Below are positions 1 to 8,719 of a DNA stretch of 64,000 bases, one piece after another. This DNA comes from Bacillus pseudomycoides DSM 12442 (lineage in GTDB: Bacteria > Bacillota > Bacilli > Bacillales > Bacillaceae_G): positions 2,738,827-2,802,826 of the forward strand of contig NZ_CM000745.1 in assembly GCF_000161455.1 (NCBI RefSeq), written 5' to 3'. Each line of letters begins with the position of its first letter. Position 1 is the first letter of the stretch. A program made the translations under genes and the position numbers. The notes beneath the pieces were generated by a model that did no database searches, was not told where the DNA came from, and worked only from the letters and a program-made list of their open reading frames with translations.

Positions 1-228
1 TTAATTGTTCTAGACGATTTATGGGAGCACTCATTAAAAGAATTCGTATCAAATGGGTATGCAGTTGCGATACCAGCGAGAGATATTCTTGTTTTTTGTG
101 ATTGTAATGCTAGTAACGGGATTGAAAAAATGAGAGGAATAATAGAAAAGGTTTGGGAAGATGGAGATCATTTACTGATTGATAAAATTTTGGTGAGAAG
201 TGAGGGGAAATGGAGTTATTCAGAGTGA
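1..228 (+). CDS. C-terminal end of a DUF1444-like protein (partial)
   Basis: The reading frame is open from the first base to a TGA at 226-228, giving the last 75 residues of a protein cut by the window edge. The segment with VAIPARD followed by a hydrophobic strand resembles the C-terminal part of DUF1444 (YtpQ-like) proteins as I remember the family; this is pattern recognition, not a search. DUF1444-type proteins often sit among immunity genes, which fits the following array. The start and upstream context are outside the window. Confidence 0.5.
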   Translation, partial: LIVLDDLWEHSLKEFVSNGYAVAIPARDILVFCDCNASNGIEKMRGIIEKVWEDGDHLLIDKILVRSEGKWSYSE

Positions 229-261
229 AAATGAAGCACATAGGAAAAGGGGAAGAAATTA

Positions 262-876
262 GTGGAAAATTTTATTAAGAAGATAGGGGATAAAACTTTC
301 ATTGCTCAGGCGGAAAAGATCTTCGCAGTGCAGGTAGAAGGGTTATTTCATTTTTTAACTGAAGTAGAAAATGATCGATTAATAGATGGGTTTTCTATAC
401 AAGTTGGTTGGTCGATTTATTTTCTTGATAAAAGGGAAGATGGATTTCATATTACTGTACATGATTATACGAAGAATCCATTTGAAGATATGACAGATGA
501 TTTGACGATTTCATTATGGATACTATTAACACAAGTGAGTTTTTTAAAACCATTAACAATTGAAGGGGAATTGCTGCGATTTTGTGATAAAATTGTCGCT
601 GCCAAAGATGTATTAAAGTTAGATGATATTTACTTAGAAAGAACAACAGATTGTGAAAAAGGTGACTCCGGTTGGTATATAGGTCCTATTAATGATGAGG
701 ATGATACAGAAGAGTACGAAGCGTTTTATGCATATGAATTACTAAAATTGAAGCCTTCACTTATTCAAGTATTAACATTACCTTCTGCATTTCTTGTAAT
801 CTTTGAAAAAGATGTAGTGAAAGCAGTGGTAGATGAAAATAATGTGAACATTTTGGATAGGATTAACGATAAATAA
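262..876 (+). CDS. Hypothetical protein with DUF2185/Imm33-like C-terminus
   Basis: A 204-residue soluble protein with no signal peptide or membrane segment. The GTG start at 262 follows a purine-rich AGGAAAAGGGGAAGAA stretch. The C-terminal third has a DSGWYIG motif near residue 137, an acidic run, then a helix ending in a hydrophobic strand. That order resembles DUF2185 (Imm33) immunity domains, and the gene at 4944 has a clearer version. The first 120 residues are not recognised. It lies 33 bp after the DUF1444-like gene on the same strand, so the two may be cotranscribed. Immunity function is inferred from the resemblance and the neighbourhood. Confidence 0.5.
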   Translation: MENFIKKIGDKTFIAQAEKIFAVQVEGLFHFLTEVENDRLIDGFSIQVGWSIYFLDKREDGFHITVHDYTKNPFEDMTDDLTISLWILLTQVSFLKPLTIEGELLRFCDKIVAAKDVLKLDDIYLERTTDCEKGDSGWYIGPINDEDDTEEYEAFYAYELLKLKPSLIQVLTLPSAFLVIFEKDVVKAVVDENNVNILDRINDK

Positions 877-997
877 TCTGGTATAGAAAAAAGACCTAGC
901 CATTTGTTAATGTTAGTATCTCAATAAAGTGTAAAAATCGAATCGTGTAGGATGAGCCTTATTACATATTGAAGCAATTACTTAGGGAGGAACATTT

Positions 998-1378
998 GTG
1001 GCTTATAAAGATAGTTTATTTCATGTTGTTAAGGATAAAATTATATTAACTATGTTTATTTTACTTACTGTTTTCCATATGATAAATTTTGCATTTTTCT
1101 TCTTTTTTGCAGTTACGGTAGCTTTGTTTTGGGACGATCCGAATGCTGATATGAGTACAGAATATGCGCCAATAGTTATGCCGTATTTATATCCAGTTCT
1201 CATCGGTGGGATATGTATATTTTTAGCTTTTGTCAGCTGTTATTTCTATCAGAAGTACGCACCAAATTCTAAGTGGAAAAAGGTAGCTGTGGAAGTGCTT
1301 TTTCTGATTGTTGCATTTGTCATTCCAAGATTTTTTGGTGCATTTAAAATTCCTTTATTGGACATGCTTTCAAGATAA
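998..1378 (+). CDS. Small three-helix membrane protein, unknown function
   Basis: A 126-residue protein starting at a GTG (998) with GGGAGG seven bases upstream. Three hydrophobic stretches are visible: about residues 16-44 (very Phe-rich), 62-86 and 96-116, separated by a short acidic loop after the first. I do not recognise the family. A terminator follows, so with its own ribosome site it probably ends the transcript of the upstream immunity-type genes. Small membrane proteins occur among toxin-immunity genes, but nothing in the sequence proves that role. Confidence 0.6.
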   Translation: MAYKDSLFHVVKDKIILTMFILLTVFHMINFAFFFFFAVTVALFWDDPNADMSTEYAPIVMPYLYPVLIGGICIFLAFVSCYFYQKYAPNSKWKKVAVEVLFLIVAFVIPRFFGAFKIPLLDMLSR

Positions 1379-1406
1379 AGAGTTTACTATTGAGTATTCA
1401 AGAAAC

Positions 1407-1446
1407 AAAAAGTCTCAGTAAATCGAAATTTACTGGGGCTTTTTGT
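1407..1446 (+). terminator. Rho-independent terminator
   Basis: AGTCTCAGTAAAT and its near-complement ATTTACTGGGGCT form a stem with a tiny loop, followed by TTTTTGTTT. It closes the small membrane protein gene. Confidence 0.8.
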
Positions 1447-1602
1447 TTATCGTTATCTTTTGAGTGAGACAGTTCACGATAAGAATGTAAAAAATAAATA
1501 GTATTCTACATATCAAAGATGGATGGTACATGACAACTCTCTTCAATCTGAAAGGTTTCTCTCCTAATATGAGCGAATAGATTGAAAAAGGAGGGAGTTT
1601 GT

Positions 1603-3990
1603 ATGGAAGTTGTTGTGAAACAGCGGAAGAAAAGAGGTAAGGGGAAAAAAAATTTCATTTGGTTTGGTAGTATTCTTCTTTTTTTACTTGTTACCGCGGC
1701 AGTTTTTGTAAATGCATTCGTGATGAAGTCAATGCCAAAGGTAGAAGGGACGGTTCATGTCAGTGGATTGCAAAAATCGGTTCAAGTAATACGAGATGAA
1801 AGAGGGGTACCTCATATTAAAGCTGAGAATGAGCATGATTTATATTTTTCACAAGGATATGTTCAGGCGCAAGATCGGTTGTTTCAAATGGACTTAAGTA
1901 GAAGACAAGCATCTGGAACATTAGGCGAAGTGGTTGGGAAGGCAGCGCTAGATAAAGATAAATTGTTCCGAACCCTTGGGCTAAGGCGAGCAGCAGAAGC
2001 ATCAGTAAGCCAATATACTGGCGAAGCAAAAGATGCATTGGAGTCGTTTGCTGATGGAGTAAATGCATTTATAAAGGAAGCAAAAAAGGACGGGAAACTA
2101 CCAGTAGAGTTTCATTTACTAGGATACGAGCCTGCTGAATGGACTCCGGTTGATTCTTTAACGATTGGCAAGTATATGGCTTTTGACTTAGGTGGTCATT
2201 GGCATGGACAAGCATTTCGATTTTGGGCACTTCAACATCTTTCGAAAGAGCAGGCCTATGAATTATTTCCAACTTATCCAACGGATGCTCCTAGACTATT
2301 AGCGCTGTTAAATAATCTGGATGTGAATGTGGCCAGTGGTTTTGCAAAAGCAATTATTCCACCAGAATCTAACGGGAGCAATAATTGGGTTGTAAGTGGA
2401 GAAAAAAGTGCATCAGGAATGCCTATATTAGCAGATGATCCCCATCTTTCTTTGGCGACACCATCGATATGGTATCAAACACATTTGGAGATGAAAGACA
2501 TAAATGTGAGCGGAGTTATTTTTGCAGGGGTTCCAGGTGTTATGTTAGGGCATAACAAACAAATTGCTTGGGGTGTCACGAATACAGGTCCGGACGTACA
2601 AGATTTATATATAGAAAAAAGAAACCCGGATAATCCCAATGAGTTTTTGTATAACGATAAATGGGAAAAAGCTACGATTGTGAATGAACCTATAAAAGTG
2701 AAAGGTGAAAAAACAATTCCTTACGAAGTGACGATTACTAGACACGGTCCAGTCATTTCAGAATTTGCTTATAAAAATAAAGATGAGGCTGTTTTTGCGC
2801 TTAGATGGACGGCATTGGAACCTTCAGCGGAATTAAAGGCCGTATTAAATATGAACAAAGCAACAAATTGGACTGAATTTGAATCAGCGCTGGAAGATTT
2901 TCATACTCCTACTCAAAATTTCTTATTTGCATCAACAGATGGCACAATTGCTTATAAAGCAAACGGAAACATACCGATACGTAAAAAGGGAGATGGAATT
3001 TTACCTGTTCCTGGATGGACAGATGAATATGAATGGGAAGGCTACATTCCCTTTGATAAACTTCCAAAGGTGATAAACCCAGAACAAGGCTTTATATCAA
3101 CAGCCAATAATAAAATAATAAATGATGATTATCCGTATCATATTAGTCATATTTGGGCGCAGCCGTATCGTCAAATGCGTATTCAAGAATTTTTACAGGA
3201 AAAGGATAAATTGACTACGAAGGATTTACAAACTTTGCAAATGGATCAAAAGAACCTTCAGGCAAGAGAGTTTGTTCCAGTGTTTGTGAAAGAACTGAAT
3301 AAAGTAAACGTATCAGACGTGGAGAAACAAGGGTTAAAAGAGCTGACAAATTGGGATTTTTACGATAATAAAGAGAAAGCTGCCCCGTTAATCTTTCATT
3401 TATGGATGAAAGAAATATCCAATACTTTATTTTCAAAGGAAATACCAAAGGGTATAATGGGTTTATTTGAAGGTAAGCAACAAGTTGTGGAACAATTGAT
3501 ACGGAAGCAGATGAATGGGGAAAACAGTGTATGGTTTTCTAAACATGGAGGCTTCAAAGAAGTTTTACATACATCGTATTCAAAGGTAATGAAAAAGCTT
3601 GAAAAACAATATGGATCAGACGTAACGAAATGGAAGTGGGGAGAATACCATAAGCTTTCTTTTACGCATCCTATGTCCCAATCCTCTCAGTTACTTGGTT
3701 TTTTTTTCAATCGTGAAAAGGCTGTGCCAGTTGGGGGAAGTAATATTACAGTTCAAGCAGCAAGTTATGGAGATGATGGGATTGTGAATCACGGAGCATC
3801 TTGGCGATTTGTAATAGATACAAAGGATATGTCAAATGGTTATCATATTGTAGGACCAGGACAATCAGGACATTTTAAAAGTGACTGGTATCATGATCAA
3901 ATAGAAGATTGGGTAAATGGAAACTATCATGCTACTACGCTTCGTACAGATCGAATTGACGGTAAAATATTAACTCTAAAACCACAATAA
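1603..3990 (+). CDS. Membrane-anchored penicillin acylase family Ntn-hydrolase
   Basis: A penicillin/acyl-homoserine-lactone acylase family protein (S45 type) of 795 residues. The ATG at 1603 has AAAGGAGGG upstream; a TTG at 1582 is in frame but lacks a site. A Lys/Arg-rich N-terminus precedes one membrane segment (about residues 15-38) without a clear cleavage site, so the enzyme is probably exported and anchored. The autocatalytic junction is NGSNNW, with Ser259 as the expected new N-terminal nucleophile of the beta chain. Family members hydrolyse amide bonds of acylated small molecules; the substrate here cannot be read from sequence. The gene is monocistronic: a bcr1 repeat begins 3 bp after the stop. 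Confidence 0.92.
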   Translation: MEVVVKQRKKRGKGKKNFIWFGSILLFLLVTAAVFVNAFVMKSMPKVEGTVHVSGLQKSVQVIRDERGVPHIKAENEHDLYFSQGYVQAQDRLFQMDLSRRQASGTLGEVVGKAALDKDKLFRTLGLRRAAEASVSQYTGEAKDALESFADGVNAFIKEAKKDGKLPVEFHLLGYEPAEWTPVDSLTIGKYMAFDLGGHWHGQAFRFWALQHLSKEQAYELFPTYPTDAPRLLALLNNLDVNVASGFAKAIIPPESNGSNNWVVSGEKSASGMPILADDPHLSLATPSIWYQTHLEMKDINVSGVIFAGVPGVMLGHNKQIAWGVTNTGPDVQDLYIEKRNPDNPNEFLYNDKWEKATIVNEPIKVKGEKTIPYEVTITRHGPVISEFAYKNKDEAVFALRWTALEPSAELKAVLNMNKATNWTEFESALEDFHTPTQNFLFASTDGTIAYKANGNIPIRKKGDGILPVPGWTDEYEWEGYIPFDKLPKVINPEQGFISTANNKIINDDYPYHISHIWAQPYRQMRIQEFLQEKDKLTTKDLQTLQMDQKNLQAREFVPVFVKELNKVNVSDVEKQGLKELTNWDFYDNKEKAAPLIFHLWMKEISNTLFSKEIPKGIMGLFEGKQQVVEQLIRKQMNGENSVWFSKHGGFKEVLHTSYSKVMKKLEKQYGSDVTKWKWGEYHKLSFTHPMSQSSQLLGFFFNREKAVPVGGSNITVQAASYGDDGIVNHGASWRFVIDTKDMSNGYHIVGPGQSGHFKSDWYHDQIEDWVNGNYHATTLRTDRIDGKILTLKPQ

Positions 3991-3992
3991 GA

Positions 3993-4148
3993 TTTATCCC
4001 GGATTAACGGGAAAGAAGACCCCACCTAAAGCTTCAGAGAGGAATGAGGAAGATAGGTGAGGGATAACTGCCCGTAAAAGCCTGATTGGTTCATCTAACC
4101 AACAGTGGGGGATGAAGAAAAAACTCACTGATGAAAGTTGTACTTTAT
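3993..4148 (+). repeat. bcr1-type B. cereus group repeat
   Basis: A 156 bp element flanked by TTTAT at both ends (3993-3997 and 4144-4148). Its interior matches, in the opposite orientation, the element at 45346-45496: both carry CCC-n-ATTAACGG near one end, a CCCACCT block, a GTCCGTAAAA or GCCCGTAAAA block and a CAGTGGGG block. Size, TTTAT flanks and structure agree with the bcr1 repeat as I recall it from the B. cereus group literature. It inserted 3 bp after the acylase stop codon. Confidence 0.8.
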
Positions 4149-4150
4149 AG

Positions 4151-4178
4151 GACTCTTACGTTTGTAAGAGTCTTTTTC
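4151..4178 (+). terminator. Rho-independent terminator
   Basis: A perfect stem GACTCTTAC / GTAAGAGTC with a four-base loop, followed by TTTTTC. It sits just beyond the bcr1 element and was presumably the acylase terminator before the insertion. Confidence 0.85.
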
Positions 4179-4286
4179 GTATCATAAATAGCTTTCTTAT
4201 AAAACGACAGTGTACCATAATTAAATTATGGAATGTTATAATTTGGGAAGAGAGTTTCATAGTTATACATATATAGAGGTGAGTAC

Positions 4287-4730
4287 ATGAGCAATTGTTA
4301 TTTTGAATTTGTAATACATAAAGAGTCTTGTTTTCATAGACTAAGAGAATTTTTTTACAATCTTAAAGAAGAGAAAGAAAAAGAGATGATAGATTGTAGT
4401 GATTCTATGTGGTTAGATTATTTTGAAGAAGATACATTAAAACAGTTTTGGTGGCCGACGGAAGAAGAATTACATCATTACCAGATTTTATGGAAACAAA
4501 CCCCTGTAGAAAAACGCTTAACAGATCCTAAACTGAGAACTCCATGGGACTTTGAATCTATGATTGATGCATTTGCTTCTGGGGAATATGAACTAGTCTC
4601 ATGTGAAAAGGCAACAAACAATATTGGAAGAATTGATTTTTATCCTTATGGATGGCCATACGGCGGGAGCGATGTGTTTAGAGCTTTAATTGAGTATAGT
4701 GGTTTCAAAATTATTGATGAGAGTGTATAG
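4287..4730 (+). CDS. Hypothetical protein in immunity-gene array
   Basis: A 147-residue acidic soluble protein with a good ribosome site (AGAGGTGAG) before ATG 4287. The N-terminus has paired Cys and aromatic residues, and the C-terminal part contains a YPYGWPYGG turn. I do not recognise the family. Length, charge and position beside DUF2185, Syd and SUKH genes fit an orphan immunity protein, which is inference from context only. It has its own upstream region after the terminator at 4151, so it probably starts a new transcript. Confidence 0.55.
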   Translation: MSNCYFEFVIHKESCFHRLREFFYNLKEEKEKEMIDCSDSMWLDYFEEDTLKQFWWPTEEELHHYQILWKQTPVEKRLTDPKLRTPWDFESMIDAFASGEYELVSCEKATNNIGRIDFYPYGWPYGGSDVFRALIEYSGFKIIDESV

Positions 4731-4943
4731 AATTTACCATAGTTAAAGGTATAGTGATAGATTTTCTTATTGTAACTATGCATTTAGTTTTGAAAAATCA
4801 AATAAACACGGAAATACGTATAAAATTGTAGATAGTTTTCATTTAGTTATATAAGGTTGAAAGAATCCAAGTTACATAACAATCAATGAAATATATGGAA
4901 TAGAATAAATCATAAAAAGAAACTGCAGAAGGGATGAGAAAAT

Positions 4944-5291
4944 ATGTCTAATTACTTAAAGTCGGAATTTATCGAAAATGCAGGTGGCTGTATCGTATCG
5001 AAAAATATTTTAGATGGAAATGGAAAATTAAAATGGTTGGTTAGAGATGAATCTGTGACTAGCGTTGATAATGGCTGGAGGTTTTTTTCGGATATTGATG
5101 ATGATGATTATGTAAACGTTCCGAATAACTTAGTAGTATGTGATTTTAATACAGTAGCCCAAATTGAACCTGCTATTCTAGCGGTTTATTCCTTTCCGGT
5201 TGGAAGTGATCTACAATTAGTTGTAGAGAATGGAAAATATTATTTTATTGATAATATAACAGAAGAAGTTATCGAGTTTTTGTACCATTAA
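4944..5291 (+). CDS. DUF2185/Imm33-like immunity protein
   Basis: A 115-residue protein whose body resembles the DUF2185 (Imm33) domain: an N-terminal GCIVSKNIL strand, then a VRDESV segment, a DNGWRFF motif, an acidic DIDDDDYVN run, and an NTVAQIEP segment leading to a hydrophobic strand. Imm33-type proteins are predicted to neutralise polymorphic toxins; no toxin gene is present nearby, so this would be an orphan immunity gene. The ATG at 4944 follows a GAAGGGATGAG ribosome site. The gene at 262 appears to carry a diverged relative of the same domain. Confidence 0.7.
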   Translation: MSNYLKSEFIENAGGCIVSKNILDGNGKLKWLVRDESVTSVDNGWRFFSDIDDDDYVNVPNNLVVCDFNTVAQIEPAILAVYSFPVGSDLQLVVENGKYYFIDNITEEVIEFLYH

Positions 5292-5306
5292 AATAACATA
5301 CTCTAA

Positions 5307-5420
5307 AGAGGAATAATAACTTGTAGCCAGATAGATTCTGTACAAAGAGAAAATGTATATTATGCTACACGAAGTTGTACTGAATTTATTAGTGAATTGT
5401 ATGAAGTAGGGAATAGATAA
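5307..5420 (+). pseudogene. C-terminal remnant of a SUKH (SMI1/KNR4) immunity gene
   Basis: A frame open from 5307 to the TAA at 5418-5420 encodes a peptide ending in ENVYYATRSCTEFISELYE. That matches the last strand and helix of SUKH superfamily proteins, where a Tyr-rich strand is followed by SFEEFL-like helix residues. There is no start codon or ribosome site and the N-terminal domain is gone, so it is a remnant. It lies between the Imm33-like and Syd-like genes. Confidence 0.55.
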
Positions 5421-5439
5421 TGGTTTGGGAGAAGTGAAA

Positions 5440-5958
5440 ATGAAAAGAGAAATGGAGCAGTATTTTCATAAATTATTTAAGGAATGGAAAAACTATAATC
5501 ATTCATTACCAAAATCCGTATGGATAGAAGAAGCAGATTCTTTTATATATGTAGGGGAACCAGATGCAGAGGAATATATTTTTTGGAAGCCTATAGAAAA
5601 AGATTTATTTCATGACTTTTCTGATATAGAAAAGAAATTAGCAGTACAATTACATCATTCGATTAAAGAATATTATAATTCCTACTGGTTTTTAGATTTA
5701 GCAGGTAGTTATTTAGAGTATAACATAGAGCTAAATCCTGTTATACCAGGAATTGAACTTCGAGATTTTTATACCTTTTTACAAGATTATAAAAAAGCGC
5801 ACCATAATGAGTTGAAAAATATTCCTATAGGTATGGAATGTAACGGGCTTTTGGTAGTTGTAGATAATGAAAATGGCCAAGTGAAGATAGAAGATTATGA
5901 AAAGGGGACTTTTGAAGTTATTAGTAATAGTTTAGCAGAACTCATTTCAATGCTCTAA
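5440..5958 (+). CDS. Syd-like (SUKH-2) protein
   Basis: A 172-residue protein resembling Syd, the SecY-interacting protein of proteobacteria, and its SUKH-2 immunity relatives. The N-terminus (EWKNYNHSLPKS), a central YIFWKPIEKD strand matching Syd's VYWQP region, and a helix with SYWFLDLAGSY appear in family order. In Firmicutes such proteins are usually immunity factors of polymorphic toxins rather than Sec partners. I chose ATG 5440 because GGGAGAAGTG lies about nine bases upstream; a TTG at 5425 is in frame but poorly placed. Confidence 0.7.
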   Translation: MKREMEQYFHKLFKEWKNYNHSLPKSVWIEEADSFIYVGEPDAEEYIFWKPIEKDLFHDFSDIEKKLAVQLHHSIKEYYNSYWFLDLAGSYLEYNIELNPVIPGIELRDFYTFLQDYKKAHHNELKNIPIGMECNGLLVVVDNENGQVKIEDYEKGTFEVISNSLAELISML

Positions 5959-6012
5959 TGAAAGTATATAATATAGGGTTCAATTTGAAATATAAGTTAA
6001 GAGGTAAAGGAT

Positions 6013-6537
6013 ATGAGCAAATCAGTATTTGAAAAAATAGAATTAGTCAAAAATATTTTAGGTGATGATCCATTCTGTTTGATTATTGGTGAAATTGTGG
6101 AAGAAGAAAACCCAATAGATGAAAAATTAGAAGATCATATTTTAAAAGATTATTATTTTATTGCAGGAAAATACAAAATATTGAATGGTGGAGTAATTAC
6201 TATATACGGCCATCAAAGACTTAAAAGTATTCAGTTTTATGTGGAAGATATGCTAGATGGTGCTGATAAATGGATTTGTATAGGAACGGTAGAAAATTAT
6301 CCATTATTTATTAATAAAATTGATGGAGAAGTATCTTGTTTGTTTGGAAATTTAATTGATCAAAATTTTGTTATTGAATCATACGGTGATTTTAGCAGTT
6401 TTTTAGAAAATTATTTTTTAGGGAGCAAATATATTGATATCGGCCTGTCTTTTGTTGAAGCGGGTGGAATAAGGAATCCCATTGGAAGTAAAGAGGATGA
6501 GTGGTATAAACTGTTAGAATTGAATAGATTAGTTTAA
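6013..6537 (+). CDS. SMI1/KNR4 (SUKH-like) immunity protein
   Basis: A 174-residue soluble protein. It has a FIAGKYKIL strand near residue 50, repeated beta-strand blocks, an ENYPLFINKIDGEV segment and a C-terminal ESYGDFSSFLENYF helix, the typical SUKH layout in which the last helix follows a strand with small residues. AAGAGGTAAAGG precedes ATG 6013. SUKH proteins bind and inhibit diverse toxins; the partner is unknown here. It sits 54 bp after the Syd-like gene on the same strand and is probably cotranscribed with it. Confidence 0.65.
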   Translation: MSKSVFEKIELVKNILGDDPFCLIIGEIVEEENPIDEKLEDHILKDYYFIAGKYKILNGGVITIYGHQRLKSIQFYVEDMLDGADKWICIGTVENYPLFINKIDGEVSCLFGNLIDQNFVIESYGDFSSFLENYFLGSKYIDIGLSFVEAGGIRNPIGSKEDEWYKLLELNRLV

Positions 6538-6608
6538 ATGTATTACTTTGAATTTGGTGGTGAAAACTTTTTTACTTTAGAGAAGTAGAAATGAAAGGGG
6601 ACGGCTAT

Positions 6609-7298
6609 ATGGAACCAAAACTTGCATTTTTAAGAAAATATAAAAGAAATGTAAAGCTTCAATCAATAGATAAAATTGATAATAAGGTCATACCTAGTAT
6701 TTGGTTTGAAATTTTTAAAGAACACGATAGCAACAAGAGAATAAAAATGGTTTTAGAGATTTGGAGAACATACGTAGGGAAAGAATTAAGAAACACAATC
6801 TCATATTTGGAAGAGCACCTTTTCAATGTGGAGTTAATAGAAAATAACGGCATGTATTCGATGTTATATATACTGGAGACGTCGGATGGTGAAATAGTGT
6901 ATTATGAAGCAGGAAATCCTATGGATACATTTCATAATAAAGTGCTAGAAGTTTCATGGGATAGAATTCCCATTTCAGTTCGAAAGTTTTATGAAAAAGT
7001 TCATAATGGTTTTTATTATTATGCGAGCGGTGCTATGGGATTAGTGCCTTTTGAATGTGTTACTTATTTTGATGATGATGAGTGGGGAATTATTGAAGAA
7101 TTAGAGGAGAACTTACAAATTGATTTGAAAACAACTTTTGGATTTTTTAAAAGTGGAGCGGGCGGTTATGTAGCTATTGATTATAACAATTGCAAATATG
7201 ATAAAGCTACATTATGGTTTGCAAACAATCAGCCAAAATATAATGTTGATTTTTGGGATCTAGTAGATGAATGGATAGTAACCGGTTTTGAAACGTAG
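6609..7298 (+). CDS. SUKH-superfamily immunity-type protein
   Basis: A 229-residue soluble protein. ATG 6609 has AAAGGGGA at ideal spacing; the ATG at 6591 overlaps that site and is less likely. The first 90 residues are helical and unassigned. From about residue 130 the SUKH pattern appears: an FYYYASGAMGLVP turn-strand, a short acidic linker, a FFKSGAGGYVAIDY strand pair and a final NVDFWDLVDEWI helix. The GGYVAID element matches the strand that in SUKH proteins follows the charged loop. Orphan immunity function is inferred from family and neighbours. Confidence 0.65.
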   Translation: MEPKLAFLRKYKRNVKLQSIDKIDNKVIPSIWFEIFKEHDSNKRIKMVLEIWRTYVGKELRNTISYLEEHLFNVELIENNGMYSMLYILETSDGEIVYYEAGNPMDTFHNKVLEVSWDRIPISVRKFYEKVHNGFYYYASGAMGLVPFECVTYFDDDEWGIIEELEENLQIDLKTTFGFFKSGAGGYVAIDYNNCKYDKATLWFANNQPKYNVDFWDLVDEWIVTGFET

Positions 7299-7365
7299 TA
7301 TGTAGAGAGTTTAAGAATTACTTTTGTGTACTGAAAAAAACGATATATGAATGGAGTTTGTATGC

Positions 7366-7760
7366 ATGGAAAAAGAAGGTGTGGTCTCATTATGGCTAGG
7401 AAACATGGAATCTTAAGATTTTTTAGAGGACTATTTCAGTATAAAATATACAGATGATGGTGATTCCATAGCATCACCATTTATAAAAGACTTTCATATT
7501 TGTATGTATGATATTGATGAGGACTTTATTGAAAAAGAATTTTATTTAAAGCGAAGTGATAATCTAGAAGCTTTACTAACCGGGTGTTCTTATGAAGAAG
7601 TTGTGATACCACAGATGAAAAGATATTTGCTGCGAATACACTAGAGATGAAATACAACACAATTATTATGATATATAACTATGAATACAGCGGCGAAATA
7701 ATAAATAAAAATGAAAATCTTTATGAAATGAAATACATAGGAGCTGTTTCGTATAAATGA
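7366..7760 (+). pseudogene. Broken Imm22-family immunity gene
   Basis: From ATG 7366 the frame reads VVSLWLGN, then an in-frame TAA (7414-7416), then continues DFLEDYFS, DDGDSIASPF and ICMYDIDEDFIE to about 7605. There the sense passes to another frame, reading DEKIFAAN and MIYNYEYSGE to the TGA at 7758-7760. The VSLWxGN opening, the DGDxIxSPF block and the YNYEY strand near the end match Imm22 as I remember it. One stop and one frameshift separate it from a roughly 130-residue intact protein. No ribosome site comparable to its neighbours is evident. Confidence 0.7.
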
Positions 7761-7781
7761 TAATAAAAAGGGGATTAGAAC

Positions 7782-8498
7782 ATGGAAGCTAGAGAAGTAC
7801 ATTCATTTCATCTACATTCAGAAAAAGAATTTTCTGAAATTCAAGATAAATTGATACATAGAATTGAATTGAAAAATAACTTTCATCTAGAAGATGTAAG
7901 TTTAATAGCTGGAGTAGATTTAGCTTATTGGGAAAAAGATGATAAGCACTATGGAACTTGCTGTATTGTTGTTATTGAGTATCATACGAAGAAGGAAGTG
8001 GAGAAGGTCTATAGTTATGGGGAGGTAACGGTACCGTATATACCAGGTTTTTTAGCATTTCGTGAGTTGCCTTTAGTAATAGAAGCAGCCAAAAAGCTTA
8101 CTTCTAATCCAGATATATTTATGTTCGATGGAAATGGCTATTTACACTATAAACATATGGGGATTGCGACACATGCTTCTTTTTTCTTACAAAAACCTAC
8201 AATCGGTGTAGCGAAAAGTTATCTTAAGATTAAAGATGTTGATTTTATCATGCCAGAGAATAAGGCGTTTACTTTTAGTGATATTATGATCGATGACGAG
8301 GTATATGGAAGAGTTTTAAGAACGAAGGAGAATGTAAAACCTATTTTTGTTTCTTGTGGAAATAATATCGATTTAGATACGAGTATTCAAATTGTATCGA
8401 ATTTAATCGGGAAAGAAAGTAGATTACCAATTCCAGTGAGATTGGCAGATTTAGAAACGCATAAGGTGAGAAGAGACAAGAGGGAAAATGATAGATGA
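7782..8498 (+). CDS. nfi: Endonuclease V (deoxyinosine 3' endonuclease)
   Basis: A 238-residue protein with all family hallmarks. GVD contributes metal-binding Asp46; PYIPG (85-89) is the wedge that probes the mismatched strand; FRELP supplies Glu95; FDGNGYLHYKHMG supplies Asp116. The enzyme cleaves DNA one phosphodiester 3' of hypoxanthine, starting repair of deaminated adenine. Length is usual for the family. ATG 7782 follows AAAAAGGGG. It is a single gene closed by the terminator at 8511 and appears to be ordinary core genome bordering the immunity array. Confidence 0.95.
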   Translation: MEAREVHSFHLHSEKEFSEIQDKLIHRIELKNNFHLEDVSLIAGVDLAYWEKDDKHYGTCCIVVIEYHTKKEVEKVYSYGEVTVPYIPGFLAFRELPLVIEAAKKLTSNPDIFMFDGNGYLHYKHMGIATHASFFLQKPTIGVAKSYLKIKDVDFIMPENKAFTFSDIMIDDEVYGRVLRTKENVKPIFVSCGNNIDLDTSIQIVSNLIGKESRLPIPVRLADLETHKVRRDKRENDR

Positions 8499-8510
8499 TA
8501 GGTCTATGTA

Positions 8511-8541
8511 AAAAGGGATAGGAGGATGATCCCTTTTTTTG
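8511..8541 (+). terminator. Rho-independent terminator of nfi
   Basis: Stem AAGGGAT / ATCCCTT with a nine-base loop, followed by a seven-T run. Confidence 0.85.
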
Positions 8542-8719
8542 TTGTATTCGACGAAATACGACAACGCATAAAAACTTTATTTGCTATGATGTTTTTTGGA
8601 ATATTTCATTTTTATAATAATGAGTTGTATTAGCTATTCTTTATGGTGTTTTTGGAGAGATTCACTCTACAAAAACCATGACAACATTAGTTAGAATCAA
8701 AGTGTTTATTTAGAGGGGA

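Noticed and set aside
1817..2281. Long minus-strand open frames inside the acylase gene and similar antisense frames elsewhere
   Set aside because: They lie opposite well-supported genes, lack ribosome sites and have low-complexity composition typical of antisense shadows.
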